Assembly: GCF_900186615.1 (NCBI RefSeq)
Contig: NZ_LT896588.1
Span: forward strand, 1,288,218-1,352,217
Source of the DNA: Parabacteroides bouchesdurhonensis
GTDB taxonomy: Bacteria; Bacteroidota; Bacteroidia; Bacteroidales; Tannerellaceae
Reading direction: 5' to 3'
Length of the DNA: 64,000 bases
The position numbers and the translations under genes were made by a program. The notes under the pieces were generated by a model that was not told the origin of the DNA, made no database searches, and was given only the letters and a program-made list of their open reading frames with translations. Every line of letters begins with the position of its first letter. Positions within the stretch are counted from its first letter, which is position 1. Positions 28,760 through 37,850 of the stretch are shown here, piece after piece.

Positions 28760-29728
28760 TTAGGGAAGGAAAAAGTCCCTGTTATTTCCCGAAATCCAAC
28801 TTTTTCTGTTATATTTCTCCAGTTTTATATTTTTTCCGTCAAAACGAAAACTATATAAGTATTGGTAACCTTTATCCCATTGCGTTTGCTTTGGTAGCCG
28901 ATATTTGTAAGATTTTCCATTAATAATGAAAATGACTTCTATATCTCCTTCTTTAACAGTAGGATGTATAGTTGGCATAACCATTATTTTAAATGTTTTG
29001 TAAGAATCACAATTTAAAGTTACAGAAGTATCCATATTTAACCGGGTTGATGCGGTAGATGGATGAGAGCCGTAATTTATTTGTCCTGAAGTGATGTCTA
29101 GTGTCCCTTTATTACATAATATACTTCCTCCTGCTTTATTCCCTACTTGGATGGCGCTAAGTTGATAAGAATCTAAAATTTCGGATTTATAGTTTTTGTC
29201 CATTCTTATTTGGAAAAATAATAGGGATAAAGCATGTTTCATAGAAAGTAAAGCATATGGACAATGAACATTTACAGCTTTATGTCCTTTTGTATGTGTT
29301 CCATACATATAGTCATGTGTTAATATGGCTATAGGAGATACCTGTATCGGGATATGTGTTGCCGGACAAGATAAATTTTCTTGATAAGGATGATAAGCAT
29401 AAACCCTTAATGGTTCATTATCTTTCAAATAGATAGAAGATGATTGTTTCCATATAATACCATTTTTCTTAGAATTGAGTGCAACAATTTTTACATTTTT
29501 AAACTTACAAATACCATTAGGTAATCTGTCTGCTTTTTCGGAAGTAATGTAAAGCCCTAACGCTGAACCGGCAGAAAATTGCTCCATAAACGTACTAGAT
29601 TTAATTGTTAGTATTTTTGTAATAATACAGAGTTTTTTCTGATGTGAATCTCTTGATAAAGAAGGATTATTCTCATCAGAACAGTTAGTAAAGCAGAACA
29701 GGAAAATTAAAAAAATAAGTTTATTCAT
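28760..29728 (-). CDS. Fimbrillin-family lipoprotein (Mfa-like)
   Basis: A 322-residue lipoprotein. The signal peptide MNKLIFLIFLFCFTNC ends at lipobox Cys16. The body has the two-domain fimbrillin/Mfa-like pattern: an N-terminal beta domain with FSAGSALGLYITSE, the conserved LRVYAYHPYQ and DYMYGT segments, SMKHALSLLFFQI, then a C-terminal domain with VGNKAGGS and WDKGYQYLYSFRFDGK. Such proteins form or anchor type V fimbriae or related surface structures. It is a paralogue of 30208-31164, sharing HIP-[V/I]-x-[I/V]-SP, DYMYGT and GNKAGG blocks. The 5' side carries an inverted repeat copy at 29745-29758. Confidence 0.78.
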   Translation of the reverse strand: MNKLIFLIFLFCFTNCSDENNPSLSRDSHQKKLCIITKILTIKSSTFMEQFSAGSALGLYITSEKADRLPNGICKFKNVKIVALNSKKNGIIWKQSSSIYLKDNEPLRVYAYHPYQENLSCPATHIPIQVSPIAILTHDYMYGTHTKGHKAVNVHCPYALLSMKHALSLLFFQIRMDKNYKSEILDSYQLSAIQVGNKAGGSILCNKGTLDITSGQINYGSHPSTASTRLNMDTSVTLNCDSYKTFKIMVMPTIHPTVKEGDIEVIFIINGKSYKYRLPKQTQWDKGYQYLYSFRFDGKNIKLEKYNRKSWISGNNRDFFLP

Positions 29729-29744
29729 TTTGTTTTAATTTTGT

Positions 29745-29758
29745 GGGACTTTCCACAA
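29745..29758. repeat. Right copy of 14-bp inverted repeat
   Basis: GGGACTTTCCACAA is the exact complement of 28708-28721 and lies 16 bases upstream of the start codon of the fimbrillin gene, inside its probable leader. Confidence 0.6.
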
Positions 29759-29908
29759 CTTAATAAACACTTGAATGTGAATTTTTTTTCATTGTTTTGA
29801 AATGGGCAATCTCGGTTTCGAAATGTTAATTGATTTAAGATGTTGAATAGTAATATCTATGTAAAAATGACTTTTTAGTGACATTTTACTATATTCTTGA
29901 AAAAGAAA

Positions 29909-30017
29909 AAAACCGGTTTCGTCTGGGTTATGATTAAATAGAAGAGTGTTGTTGGCGATAAGTTGAGAGGGAATAATAATCTCAATATTTGAGGTTTTTT
30001 TAGACGAAACCGGTTTT
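29909..30017. repeat. 16-bp inverted repeat with 77-base spacer
   Basis: AAAACCGGTTTCGTCT (29909-29924) and AGACGAAACCGGTTTT (30002-30017) are perfect complements. On the minus strand the second arm runs into a seven-T run and TCTTTTTC, like a terminator with an oversized loop. Confidence 0.65.
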
Positions 30018-30115
30018 ATAAGTTTTAGTCCGTACCAATTTTAGGTACGGGCTGGATTATATATGTAGACGGCCTTTTTTTAAGACCGGAATAATCATTG
30101 ATATTTGGTGTGGCC

Positions 30116-30182
30116 ACCAATGTTAGGTAATGAGCCTAACATTGGTTTTGCACCTGTAAAGCACATCTATACGTGCTTTACA
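30116..30182. terminator. Two adjacent hairpins downstream of second fimbrillin gene
   Basis: The stems ACCAATGTTAGG/CCTAACATTGGT (30116-30146) and TGTAAAGCAC/GTGCTTTACA (30155-30182) are perfect 12- and 10-base arms with loops of 7-8 bases. They lie 25 bases beyond the stop of the gene at 30208. Neither has a strong T-run on the minus strand. Confidence 0.5.
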
Positions 30183-30207
30183 TTTCCATGAACCAAAACA
30201 TAAAAAC

Positions 30208-31164
30208 TTATATAAAATTTTTAGATATATTATTTTCTTCTTTAGGAATCCAATTGTCTATCAATATTTTATCCAGTAGTAAAGAATTTCCGTTAAAAGT
30301 CAATTTATACTGATATTTATATCCTTTTTGCCATTCCGTATTTGTTGGAATTAAATATCTATATGTTTTATTGTTAATAAAGAAAAGTGCTTCAATATCT
30401 CCTTCTTCAATGATATTGTTTGTTGGAATTACCATTATTTGTATTGGCCTACAGTGTGTTGTAGTTAACTGAATAGGTGATTCTGTAGTTAATTTTGTAG
30501 GAGAACAGATTCCTGTAGAACCGGTAATTGTTCCGGAAGCTATATCCATCGTACCCTCACTATATAATTTATTTCCTCCTGCCTTATTTCCTAATTGGAT
30601 ACCATTTAGCAAAAAGCTGTCTGCTTTTATATCTGTTTTTACTTCAAAGGAGATAAGAGATAAAGCGTGATTCATTGTGAGTAGGGCTATTGGTGACATA
30701 TTGTTTACACTTTTTTGTCCGGTTGCTAGTGTTCCATACATATAATCATCAGTTTGTGTTGCATCTGGGGATATTTTAACAGGGATGTGTGTTGCATTAA
30801 AATCTGTTTGTGGTTGATATGGATAGTAAGCGTATACAGTTGTTATTTCTGAGTTAAGAGAAATATCCGGTTCTTGTTTCCAACAAATTTTGCTGTTTTC
30901 CAGATAGGCTGTTGATTTTACATTTTTGTAATCTATATTTTTCCGATAAACTTCTCCTACATTGCCTGATGTTACGTGTAATCCGATAATAGCTCCATTT
31001 GTGAATTCCTGTATTAAGTTAGGTGATTTTGTTGTTAAGACTTTTGTATATATCTGTAATGGTTTTTCTTTGAACTCAAAGCTATCTATAGATATAAGAC
31101 AATTGTCGCCTGAACAACTATATATACCTGCTGTGAGAATCATGAATAATAGTAACTTTTTCAT
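30208..31164 (-). CDS. Fimbrillin-family lipoprotein (Mfa-like), second copy
   Basis: A 318-residue lipoprotein when started at MKKLLLFMILTAGIYSC, which gives a proper lipobox (Cys17). An ATG at 31188 would add eight charged residues before the signal peptide and is less likely. The domain pattern matches its neighbour: FTNGAIIGLHVTS, VYAYYPYQ, DYMYGT, MNHALSLISFEV, GNKAGGNKLYSEG and WQKGYKYQYKLTFNG. Both proteins are probably surface or pilus-anchor subunits. The tandem arrangement suggests duplication followed by divergence. The divergent membrane-bound AraC-type gene starts 207 bases away and may regulate them. Confidence 0.78.
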   Translation of the reverse strand: MKKLLLFMILTAGIYSCSGDNCLISIDSFEFKEKPLQIYTKVLTTKSPNLIQEFTNGAIIGLHVTSGNVGEVYRKNIDYKNVKSTAYLENSKICWKQEPDISLNSEITTVYAYYPYQPQTDFNATHIPVKISPDATQTDDYMYGTLATGQKSVNNMSPIALLTMNHALSLISFEVKTDIKADSFLLNGIQLGNKAGGNKLYSEGTMDIASGTITGSTGICSPTKLTTESPIQLTTTHCRPIQIMVIPTNNIIEEGDIEALFFINNKTYRYLIPTNTEWQKGYKYQYKLTFNGNSLLLDKILIDNWIPKEENNISKNFI

Positions 31165-31317
31165 TTTTATTCTATTTTTGTAATTCATTTGTTACGAATG
31201 CAAATATCTGGCAGTTTTAGAAGAAAGAAGGAGCAATAGATATAAATTGACGGTGAAATCGTATAAAAATTCATGGTTCAAATAATCTACTAGCGTCATA
31301 TTATCCGGTAAAGAAGC

Positions 31318-31342
31318 AAATGAAACATTTAAGGTTTCATTT
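31318..31342. promoter_or_regulatory. 9-bp dyad in fimbrillin/AraC divergent region
   Basis: AAATGAAAC (31318-31326) and GTTTCATTT (31334-31342) are perfect inverted repeats with a 7-base spacer, 30 bases before the regulator ATG. The form suits an operator for a dimeric regulator. The binding protein is unknown. Confidence 0.4.
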
Positions 31343-31371
31343 TGTTTATATTATAGAAGAGGATTACTATT

Positions 31372-32490
31372 ATGTTGGACAAAATTCAGTTTTTATTAAG
31401 TTTACAAATATTGGGGTTCTGTTTTTTTGGAGGTCTTACTTTATTATTGAAAGCTCGTGATAACCGGGCTAAACAGATTCTTGGTTGGAGTATGTTGCTG
31501 TGGGCTTTTTTAGCAGCAGTACGTGTCTCTGTCAATTTATATGTAAATGATTCAAAAGAAGTTTTCCATCCTGATGTTCTTGTTACCGGTTGCCTTGTCT
31601 CTGCTAGTTTGGCTTGCTATGTAATAGAAGTACTTAGACCTAGATATTTAACATTGAAACGTTTTTTGCTCTTTATAAGTCCTTTATTAATTAGCGGTTT
31701 ATCATTTTTTATTTATCGTTTGGCCGGAGGAGAAATACATGTTTATTATTCTTTGAAGGATGTTTTTGTCAATTTTGATTTAGATATGTTTTTACGTTTG
31801 GTATTGTTGCTATTTACATTAATATATATGACTTTACCTGTGTATCTGGTGTTGAAATATAGTAAGGAATTTACAAAATACTTAAGCGAAAATGTTTCTA
31901 ATCCGGAGGACTATGATTTGAACTGGTTGAAGAAAATCATGGTCATTTTAGTAATTTTATATGTCTTTTATCTGGTACTTTTGTTGACGGATAAACCTAT
32001 ACTTTATGTGATTGATAAAGCAATACTTCTTATAGTATGGTATTATTTCTTTTATAAAGCATTATTTCTTAAGGTTATAGAATTGGATCATTCTTTTGAA
32101 AAAGGTTGGGATTTGTCTTATTGTAATGAAAATGACGAAGAGGATGACGAACAACATTCTATGCTCACTAAACGTTATGTTGAGGATGTATATACGTGGT
32201 TTGAACGGGAAAAACCTTATTTGAGAGAAGATTTGCGTCTTACTGACTTGCAGCGTGTATTTCCTATTAGTCGTTCTTATTTGTCTCAATTATTCAATAA
32301 AGAATTGGGATGTTCGTTTTCTGATTATGTAAATAGTTTTAGGATAGAAGAGAGTAAACGTTTGCTGGAAGCTGAACCAATGACAAGTATACAAGAAATT
32401 GCCGAACGTTCCGGTTTTCACTCTATCAGTACGTTTCGGCGTGCCTTTATAAAATGTACGGGAATGATGCCTTCCGAGTATAGAAAATAG
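31372..32490 (+). CDS. Membrane-anchored AraC-family regulator
   Basis: A 372-residue protein. Residues ~5-245 hold about seven hydrophobic segments (for example LLSLQILGFCFFGGLTLLL and VILVILYVFYLVLLL), and an acidic linker (NENDEEDDEQ) follows. Residues ~265-370 form an AraC/XylS double helix-turn-helix domain (LRLTDLQRVFPISRSYLSQLFN and SIQEIAERSGFHSISTFRRAFIK, ending GMMPSEYRK). It probably senses a membrane or periplasmic signal and binds DNA while membrane-bound. It is divergent from two fimbrillin genes and ends at a shared terminator with ychF. Confidence 0.88.
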   Translation: MLDKIQFLLSLQILGFCFFGGLTLLLKARDNRAKQILGWSMLLWAFLAAVRVSVNLYVNDSKEVFHPDVLVTGCLVSASLACYVIEVLRPRYLTLKRFLLFISPLLISGLSFFIYRLAGGEIHVYYSLKDVFVNFDLDMFLRLVLLLFTLIYMTLPVYLVLKYSKEFTKYLSENVSNPEDYDLNWLKKIMVILVILYVFYLVLLLTDKPILYVIDKAILLIVWYYFFYKALFLKVIELDHSFEKGWDLSYCNENDEEDDEQHSMLTKRYVEDVYTWFEREKPYLREDLRLTDLQRVFPISRSYLSQLFNKELGCSFSDYVNSFRIEESKRLLEAEPMTSIQEIAERSGFHSISTFRRAFIKCTGMMPSEYRK

Positions 32491-32508
32491 TAAACAGAAT
32501 ATAATAAA

Positions 32509-32541
32509 AAAGGACAGAAGAAAATAAACTCCCTGTCCTTT
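32509..32541. terminator. Stem-loop between AraC-type gene and ychF
   Basis: The 9-base stem AAAGGACAG (32509-32517) / CTGTCCTTT (32533-32541) sits between two convergent genes. An A-run on one side and T-richness on the other suit bidirectional use. Confidence 0.6.
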
Positions 32542-32563
32542 ATATAAGTTCTGCTGTATTAGT

Positions 32564-33667
32564 TTAAACATTGAAACGGAAATGCATTATATCACCGTCT
32601 TGCACAATGTACTCTTTTCCTTCTACACTCATTTTACCGGCTTCTTTAACTGCATTTTCTGAGCCGTAGGAGATATAATCATCGTATTTAATAACTTCGG
32701 CACGAATAAATCCCTTTTCAAAATCTGTATGAATAACACCTGCACATTGAGGAGCTTTCCAACCTTTATGGAAGGTCCAGGCACGAACTTCGTCTGGACC
32801 GGCAGTTAAAAAGGTTTGCAGATTCAATAATTTATAGGCCGATTTAATCAAGCGGCTTACTCCGGATTCGTTCAAGCCTATTTCCTGTAAAAACATTTGC
32901 CGTTCTTCAAAGGTGTCAAATTCAGCAATCTCGCTTTCTATTTTGGCAGCAACCACCAATATCTGGGCATCTTCATCTTTTACTGCCTCACGTACAGCTT
33001 CTACATATTTATTACCATTTACCGTACTAGCCTCGTCTACATTACAGATATACATTACAGGCTTGTTGGTTAATAAAAACAGATCATGAGCTATTTTTTC
33101 TTCATCTTTTGTGTCGAAAGAAACAGTACGTGCACTTTTTCCTTGTTCTAAAGCCTCTTTGTATTTGCATAGTACTTCATAAGCTACTTTCGCTTGCTTA
33201 TCGCCGCCGGTCTGCGCTTGTTTCTGTACTTTGGCGATACGGCTGTCTATTGTTTCGAGGTCCTTAATTTGGAGCTCATAATCAATAATTTCTTTATCTC
33301 GAACCGGATCTACACGACCATCTACGTGAACAATATTATCATCATCGAAACAACGCAATACGTGTAAGATAGCATCTGTTTCACGGATGTTTGCTAAAAA
33401 CTTGTTGCCTAGCCCTTCTCCTTTACTGGCTCCTTTTACTAATCCCGCTATATCCACGATTTCCACAGTCGTAGGAATTACACGTTGCGGATGCTCGATT
33501 TCTGCCAATTTATTCAAACGTTCATCTGGAACAGTAATTACTCCAACATTCGGTTCAATTGTGCAGAACGGGAAGTTTGCTGATTGTGCTTTTGCATTTG
33601 ATAAGCAATTGAAAAGAGTAGATTTTCCTACATTTGGAAGACCCACGATACCACATTGTAAAGCCAT
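32564..33667 (-). CDS. ychF: Redox-regulated ATPase YchF (Obg family)
   Basis: A 367-residue cytoplasmic P-loop protein that binds ribosomes and hydrolyses ATP in preference to GTP. The P-loop is GLPNVGKSTLFN (~7-18), switch/G3 is DIAGLVKGASKGEG, and an altered G4 NVDE replaces NKxD, the hallmark of ATP preference. A coiled-coil insert (~130-200) and the C-terminal TGS domain (~285-365, with RAWTFHKG and DGDIMHFRFNV) complete the family plan. A near-consensus -7 box (TATCTTTA) lies around 33707-33714. Confidence 0.96.
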   Translation of the reverse strand: MALQCGIVGLPNVGKSTLFNCLSNAKAQSANFPFCTIEPNVGVITVPDERLNKLAEIEHPQRVIPTTVEIVDIAGLVKGASKGEGLGNKFLANIRETDAILHVLRCFDDDNIVHVDGRVDPVRDKEIIDYELQIKDLETIDSRIAKVQKQAQTGGDKQAKVAYEVLCKYKEALEQGKSARTVSFDTKDEEKIAHDLFLLTNKPVMYICNVDEASTVNGNKYVEAVREAVKDEDAQILVVAAKIESEIAEFDTFEERQMFLQEIGLNESGVSRLIKSAYKLLNLQTFLTAGPDEVRAWTFHKGWKAPQCAGVIHTDFEKGFIRAEVIKYDDYISYGSENAVKEAGKMSVEGKEYIVQDGDIMHFRFNV

Positions 33668-33804
33668 TTATAGTTGATTTAATTTATACATCTTTGTTTC
33701 AGCCCGTAAAGATAGTGAATTTTCATATTTCTTGTGGAAGATTCTTGATAGAATAAACCCGACTAGCGCAAAAGCTCATTGATAGGATATTTGGCCAGTG
33801 TAGA

Positions 33805-34971
33805 TTAGTTTTTGAATTTCAGGATCATCAGTACAGGATTATCTTCTTCTTGCAATTTGGAAGCAATCTTTTTCAGTTTTTCGTCAGCTATTTGGTTTTT
33901 GTTGTAGGCTTCTATCAAATCCATTGCATTCAGTTGTACCAGGCCATATCCATAAGGAACAGCCGAGATATTGATGAATTTAGGATTCATGTTGTGGTTG
34001 TTTATATCATGGTTGTAATAGATAGGTTCGAACCATTCATCTGCTTTCCGATCGTACATATAAACCTTTTCCTCTCTTTCGATATTGGCTGCCATGTCAC
34101 TCATTTTGATTTTTATATGCCGGGGTATCCTGCTTATCCAAGCGTAGCGGTCGTTCATACCGTGGAAGAATAGGAGAGGGGCTTCTTCGTTTGTACTTGG
34201 TAAGTGGATTGGAACCATTACAGGTTCTAATGTCTGGTCCGGATGCATGACGAATACTGTGTCTAATGCAACGTTTGTCAGCCATATCCTGTCTGTGCAG
34301 TGGAATATTTGAGGTAAATCTCCGTAGGCTTCGCTGATGTGTCCGTCATCCCATATAATTTTGCGGTTACTGGCAATGAAACGGGGAATTTCTATTAAGA
34401 GGGTATCTATTGTTCTATTGTCTTTGGAGATAATGAAATAAGGATAATACGGTTCTTTTGATCCTTCTTTATTATAACTGCATAAAAGATAATCCTGATT
34501 GAAGTCACAGACATTCATCTCCATTATATTTGTATTGATTAGAGTACGGAGATATTTTCCGGAAAAGTCGTACACTTTCATACTGGTATAATCAGCTATA
34601 AATACTTCTTTCCGCTTCCAGTCCACTATATTGTAAATAATGGCATTATATTCTTCCGGTCCTTGCCCTCTTTTACATATGCGTCCTTGCAGTTTTTGTC
34701 CTTGCCTGTCGAACAGCAAGATTTCTCCAACTTTTGCTCCTTTTATGACAATACCTTCCTCCGAAACTGAACCGAAGTCATCATTAACAAGCATTGAATC
34801 TGAAGTGGCTAACGGGAGATATTCCACTTCTGCTATATCTTGTAAATAAATGTCTTTAGATGGATAGTCTTTGGCTACATCAACCACTATTATATTACTT
34901 TTTATATCGCTTGTTTGTACACATGAACAATATGACAATAAAAAAAATACACATATTAAGTGGTATTTCAT
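33805..34971 (-). CDS. 6-bladed beta-propeller lipoprotein
   Basis: A 388-residue lipoprotein starting MKYHLICVFFLLSYCSC. The lipobox cysteine is near residue 17. The body has repeated YWTD/NHL-like strands such as EILLFDRQGQKL and MKVYDFSGKYLRTL, and the conserved KRGQGPEEY turn found in Bacteroidota 6-bladed propeller lipoproteins (DUF4934/DUF5128 type). Its role is unknown. A longer frame to 35055 would run into the polA coding end, so I use 34971. Placed 13 bases after polA on the same strand, it may be cotranscribed. A relative lies at 45815-47065. Confidence 0.8.
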   Translation of the reverse strand: MKYHLICVFFLLSYCSCVQTSDIKSNIIVVDVAKDYPSKDIYLQDIAEVEYLPLATSDSMLVNDDFGSVSEEGIVIKGAKVGEILLFDRQGQKLQGRICKRGQGPEEYNAIIYNIVDWKRKEVFIADYTSMKVYDFSGKYLRTLINTNIMEMNVCDFNQDYLLCSYNKEGSKEPYYPYFIISKDNRTIDTLLIEIPRFIASNRKIIWDDGHISEAYGDLPQIFHCTDRIWLTNVALDTVFVMHPDQTLEPVMVPIHLPSTNEEAPLLFFHGMNDRYAWISRIPRHIKIKMSDMAANIEREEKVYMYDRKADEWFEPIYYNHDINNHNMNPKFINISAVPYGYGLVQLNAMDLIEAYNKNQIADEKLKKIASKLQEEDNPVLMILKFKN

Positions 34972-34984
34972 GACATATTCTGAA

Positions 34985-37750
34985 TTAATGTGCTTCCAAC
35001 CAGTTAATACCTTCGCCACAGTCAGCAATGAGAGGAACTTGTAGTTTGATAACACCTTCCATTTCTTCCAGTACTATTTGTTTTACTTTCTCTAGTTCTT
35101 CTTTATAGACATTGAAGTTAAGTTCATCGTGTACTTGTAGAATCATTTTGCTTTTTATGCCTTCCTTTTCAAAGCGATTGAATATATGTATCATAGCCAG
35201 TTTAATAATATCAGCAGCACTTCCTTGAATAGGAGCATTGATGGCATTTCGTTCAGCATAACCACGAACAACAGCATTGTGAGAGTTGATATCCGGTAAA
35301 AATCGTTTACGTTTGAATATTGTTTCTACATATCCTTTCTCTTTCGCTTTTGCGATACTTTCATCCATATATTCCCGGATACGTGGATAAGTTTGAAAGT
35401 AACCTTCTATAAGCTCTTTGGCTTCTGCGCGGGGTATATTTAAACGTTCAGATAAACCGAAGATAGAAATACCGTATATAATACCAAAATTCGCGGTCTT
35501 TGCTTTTCTTCGCATATCACTGCTAACTTCATTAATAGGCACTCCGTATATTTTAGCTGCTGTAGCGGCATGAATATCCGCTCCGCTCCGGAATGCTTCA
35601 ATCATATGCTGATCACTGCTTAAATGAGCCATAATGCGTAATTCTATTTGAGAATAATCAGCCGAGAAAAATATGCAATTTGCATTATCTGCTGTAAATG
35701 CTTTTCGTATCTCTCTACCTAATTCATCTCGGACCGGAATATTTTGTAAGTTTGGATTAGTAGAACTTAAGCGTCCGGTAGCTGTTACTGCCTGATTATA
35801 GGATGTGTGTATCTTTCCGGTAGCAGAACGGATTAATTCAGGCAAAGCATCAATATAAGTACTGAGTAATTTTTTAAGTCCACGATATTCCAGTAATTTT
35901 CCTATAATAGGATGTTTACTGCGCATTTTTTCCAGTATATCTTCGCTTGTGCTGTAACTTCCGTTTTTTGTCTTTTTGGCTTTTTCTTCTATTTTCAGGC
36001 GACTAAAAAGGATTTCTCCTACCTGGCGTGCAGAATTGATGTTGAATTTTATGCCCGCAAGTTCATATATCTCTTTCTCCAAACTTTTCATAACCGCGGT
36101 AAGTTCTTCCGAAGATTGCTTTAAAGCGATAGTATCTATTGTGACACCCGTTGCTTCCATATCGGCAAGTACATATACTAAGGGCATTTCAATATCGTAA
36201 AATAAAGATTCAATACCTTCTTTTTTTAATTGGGGAGCAAAGAAATTTTTTAGTCTTAATGTAATGTCAGCATCTTCGGCTGCGTATGAAGAAATTTTAG
36301 ATAGGGGAACGTCTCGCATAGAAAGTTGCTTTTTCCCTTTGGGTCCTATTAATTCTTCGATGTGTACAGTCTTATATTTAAGATAAGTTTCCGCCAAATA
36401 ATCCATGCCATGACGTAATTCAGGATTTAGCAAGTAGTGGGCAATCATTGTGTCGAATAGTGGACCATTTACTTTTACCTTATACTTACGAAGTACCAGA
36501 ATATCAAATTTTATATTCTGTCCTATTTTCTGTATTTTCTCATTTTGTAGAACCGAAGAGAAGCGTTCCGTTACTTTAGATGCTTCAATTGAATTTTCCG
36601 GTACAGGCACATACCACGCTTCATTTTCTTTTACCGCAAATGACATTCCTACTAATTCTGCGTTTAATGGATCTATACTGTTAGTTTCCGTGTCAAAAGC
36701 AAAAAAATCCTGACTCATTAAAAATCGAGCTAAATCTAATTGTTTTTCCTCTGTATCAGCAATATAGTATTTGTGTGGAGTAGTATTTAAGTCCGCGAGA
36801 GTAGAATATTTTGAAGAACTCGGACTCTCGGTCTCAAATAATCCAAAGAGATCGCCCTGAATTGGACCTTTTGAAGCTGGCTTCTTAGGTTCTGCTTTCA
36901 TTTTGTTAATGAATGTTTTAAATTCCAGTTCAGTGTAAATCTCTGTCAAACGTTCTTCATTCGGTTTTTCATAAACACAAAGAGAAGCATCAAATTGAAT
37001 AGGAACATCCGTTTTGATAGTTGCCAGAAATTTTGAGAAAAGTATCTGGTCAGCATTATCTTCTATTCTTTGTTTTTGCACTCCTTTCAGTTTATCCGTA
37101 TTGGCTAATAGATTTTCTATTGTTCCAAATTCAGTGAGTAATTTTTGTGCGGTTTTTTCTCCTATGCCGGGGCATCCGGGAATATTGTCTGAACTATCAC
37201 CCATTAGCCCCAATAAGTCAATTACCTGATTAGTGGAGGTTAGGCCATATTTGTTTAAAACCTCCGGTATTCCCATTACTTCATAATCTCCCCCAAAACG
37301 TGGACGGTACATGAAAATATGTTCCTCAACAAGTTGTCCGTAATCTTTATCCGGTGTCATCATATATACATCGAATCCTTCTTTGGCTGCTTGTTTGGCA
37401 ATAGTACCGATTACATCGTCTGCTTCATATTTGGGTACTTCCAGAATCGGTATATTATAAGCTTGAATAATGTCTTTTATGATAGGTACGGATTGTTTGA
37501 TTACTTCGGGCGTTTCTTCTCTCTGCGCTTTATATTGTTCAAAGGCTTCATGTCTGAAGGTGGGTCCTTTAGGATCGAAAGCCACTGCAATATGAGTTGG
37601 TGTTTCACGTTTTAATACATCTTCAAGGCTGTTTACAAAGCCGAAAATAGCAGAGGTGTTAACCCCTTTTGAGTTGATACGCGGAATCTTAATAAAAGCG
37701 TAATAGGACCGGTAAATCAACGCATATGCATCTATGAGAAATAGCTTCAT
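34985..37750 (-). CDS. polA: DNA polymerase I
   Basis: A repair and Okazaki-fragment polymerase of 921 residues starting MKLFLIDAYALIYRSYYAF. The N-terminal 5'-3' exonuclease (~1-290) has PDKDYGQLV and GDSSDNIPGCPGIGEKTA. The 3'-5' exonuclease domain appears intact, with FAFDTETNSIDPL (D-x-E) and DADITLRL. The family A polymerase domain has motif A DYSQIELR, motif B RRKAKTANFGIIYG and motif C QVHDELNF. A GTG four codons upstream (37762) is the alternative start. The short gap to the downstream propeller lipoprotein suggests readthrough. Confidence 0.97.
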   Translation of the reverse strand: MKLFLIDAYALIYRSYYAFIKIPRINSKGVNTSAIFGFVNSLEDVLKRETPTHIAVAFDPKGPTFRHEAFEQYKAQREETPEVIKQSVPIIKDIIQAYNIPILEVPKYEADDVIGTIAKQAAKEGFDVYMMTPDKDYGQLVEEHIFMYRPRFGGDYEVMGIPEVLNKYGLTSTNQVIDLLGLMGDSSDNIPGCPGIGEKTAQKLLTEFGTIENLLANTDKLKGVQKQRIEDNADQILFSKFLATIKTDVPIQFDASLCVYEKPNEERLTEIYTELEFKTFINKMKAEPKKPASKGPIQGDLFGLFETESPSSSKYSTLADLNTTPHKYYIADTEEKQLDLARFLMSQDFFAFDTETNSIDPLNAELVGMSFAVKENEAWYVPVPENSIEASKVTERFSSVLQNEKIQKIGQNIKFDILVLRKYKVKVNGPLFDTMIAHYLLNPELRHGMDYLAETYLKYKTVHIEELIGPKGKKQLSMRDVPLSKISSYAAEDADITLRLKNFFAPQLKKEGIESLFYDIEMPLVYVLADMEATGVTIDTIALKQSSEELTAVMKSLEKEIYELAGIKFNINSARQVGEILFSRLKIEEKAKKTKNGSYSTSEDILEKMRSKHPIIGKLLEYRGLKKLLSTYIDALPELIRSATGKIHTSYNQAVTATGRLSSTNPNLQNIPVRDELGREIRKAFTADNANCIFFSADYSQIELRIMAHLSSDQHMIEAFRSGADIHAATAAKIYGVPINEVSSDMRRKAKTANFGIIYGISIFGLSERLNIPRAEAKELIEGYFQTYPRIREYMDESIAKAKEKGYVETIFKRKRFLPDINSHNAVVRGYAERNAINAPIQGSAADIIKLAMIHIFNRFEKEGIKSKMILQVHDELNFNVYKEELEKVKQIVLEEMEGVIKLQVPLIADCGEGINWLEAH

Positions 37751-37824
37751 TACTTTTAACACGTTTTAGTGAGACAAAATCTTTGTAAATGTACGAAAAA
37801 ACTCGCTTACTCAATAGTTTTTGT

Positions 37825-37832
37825 TACTTTTG
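37825..37832 (+). promoter_or_regulatory. -7 box of polyprenyl synthase promoter
   Basis: TACTTTTG, 18 bases before the ATG at 37851, implies a leader of about ten bases. Confidence 0.5.
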
Positions 37833-37850
37833 CGAATCTTTGAATAGATT

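Larger units (their letters stand above)
29729..30207. other. Gene-free stretch with four stem-loops between fimbrillin genes
   Basis: This 479-base region has no credible frame. It contains a 16-base perfect inverted repeat with a 77-base spacer (29909-29924/30002-30017) and then three compact hairpins: 30027-30036/30044-30053, 30116-30127/30135-30146 and 30155-30164/30173-30182. The last, next to the upstream fimbrillin stop, could be its terminator. The purpose of the others is unknown. Confidence 0.6.

Noticed and set aside
29909..30017. 16-bp inverted repeat considered as ends of an insertion sequence or attachment site
   Set aside because: Only 77 bases lie between the arms and no transposase or recombinase is encoded anywhere in the window.
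37591..37607. Second parS-like word (GTTTCACG) inside polA
   Set aside because: Only the left half matches the parS palindrome; the right half does not.
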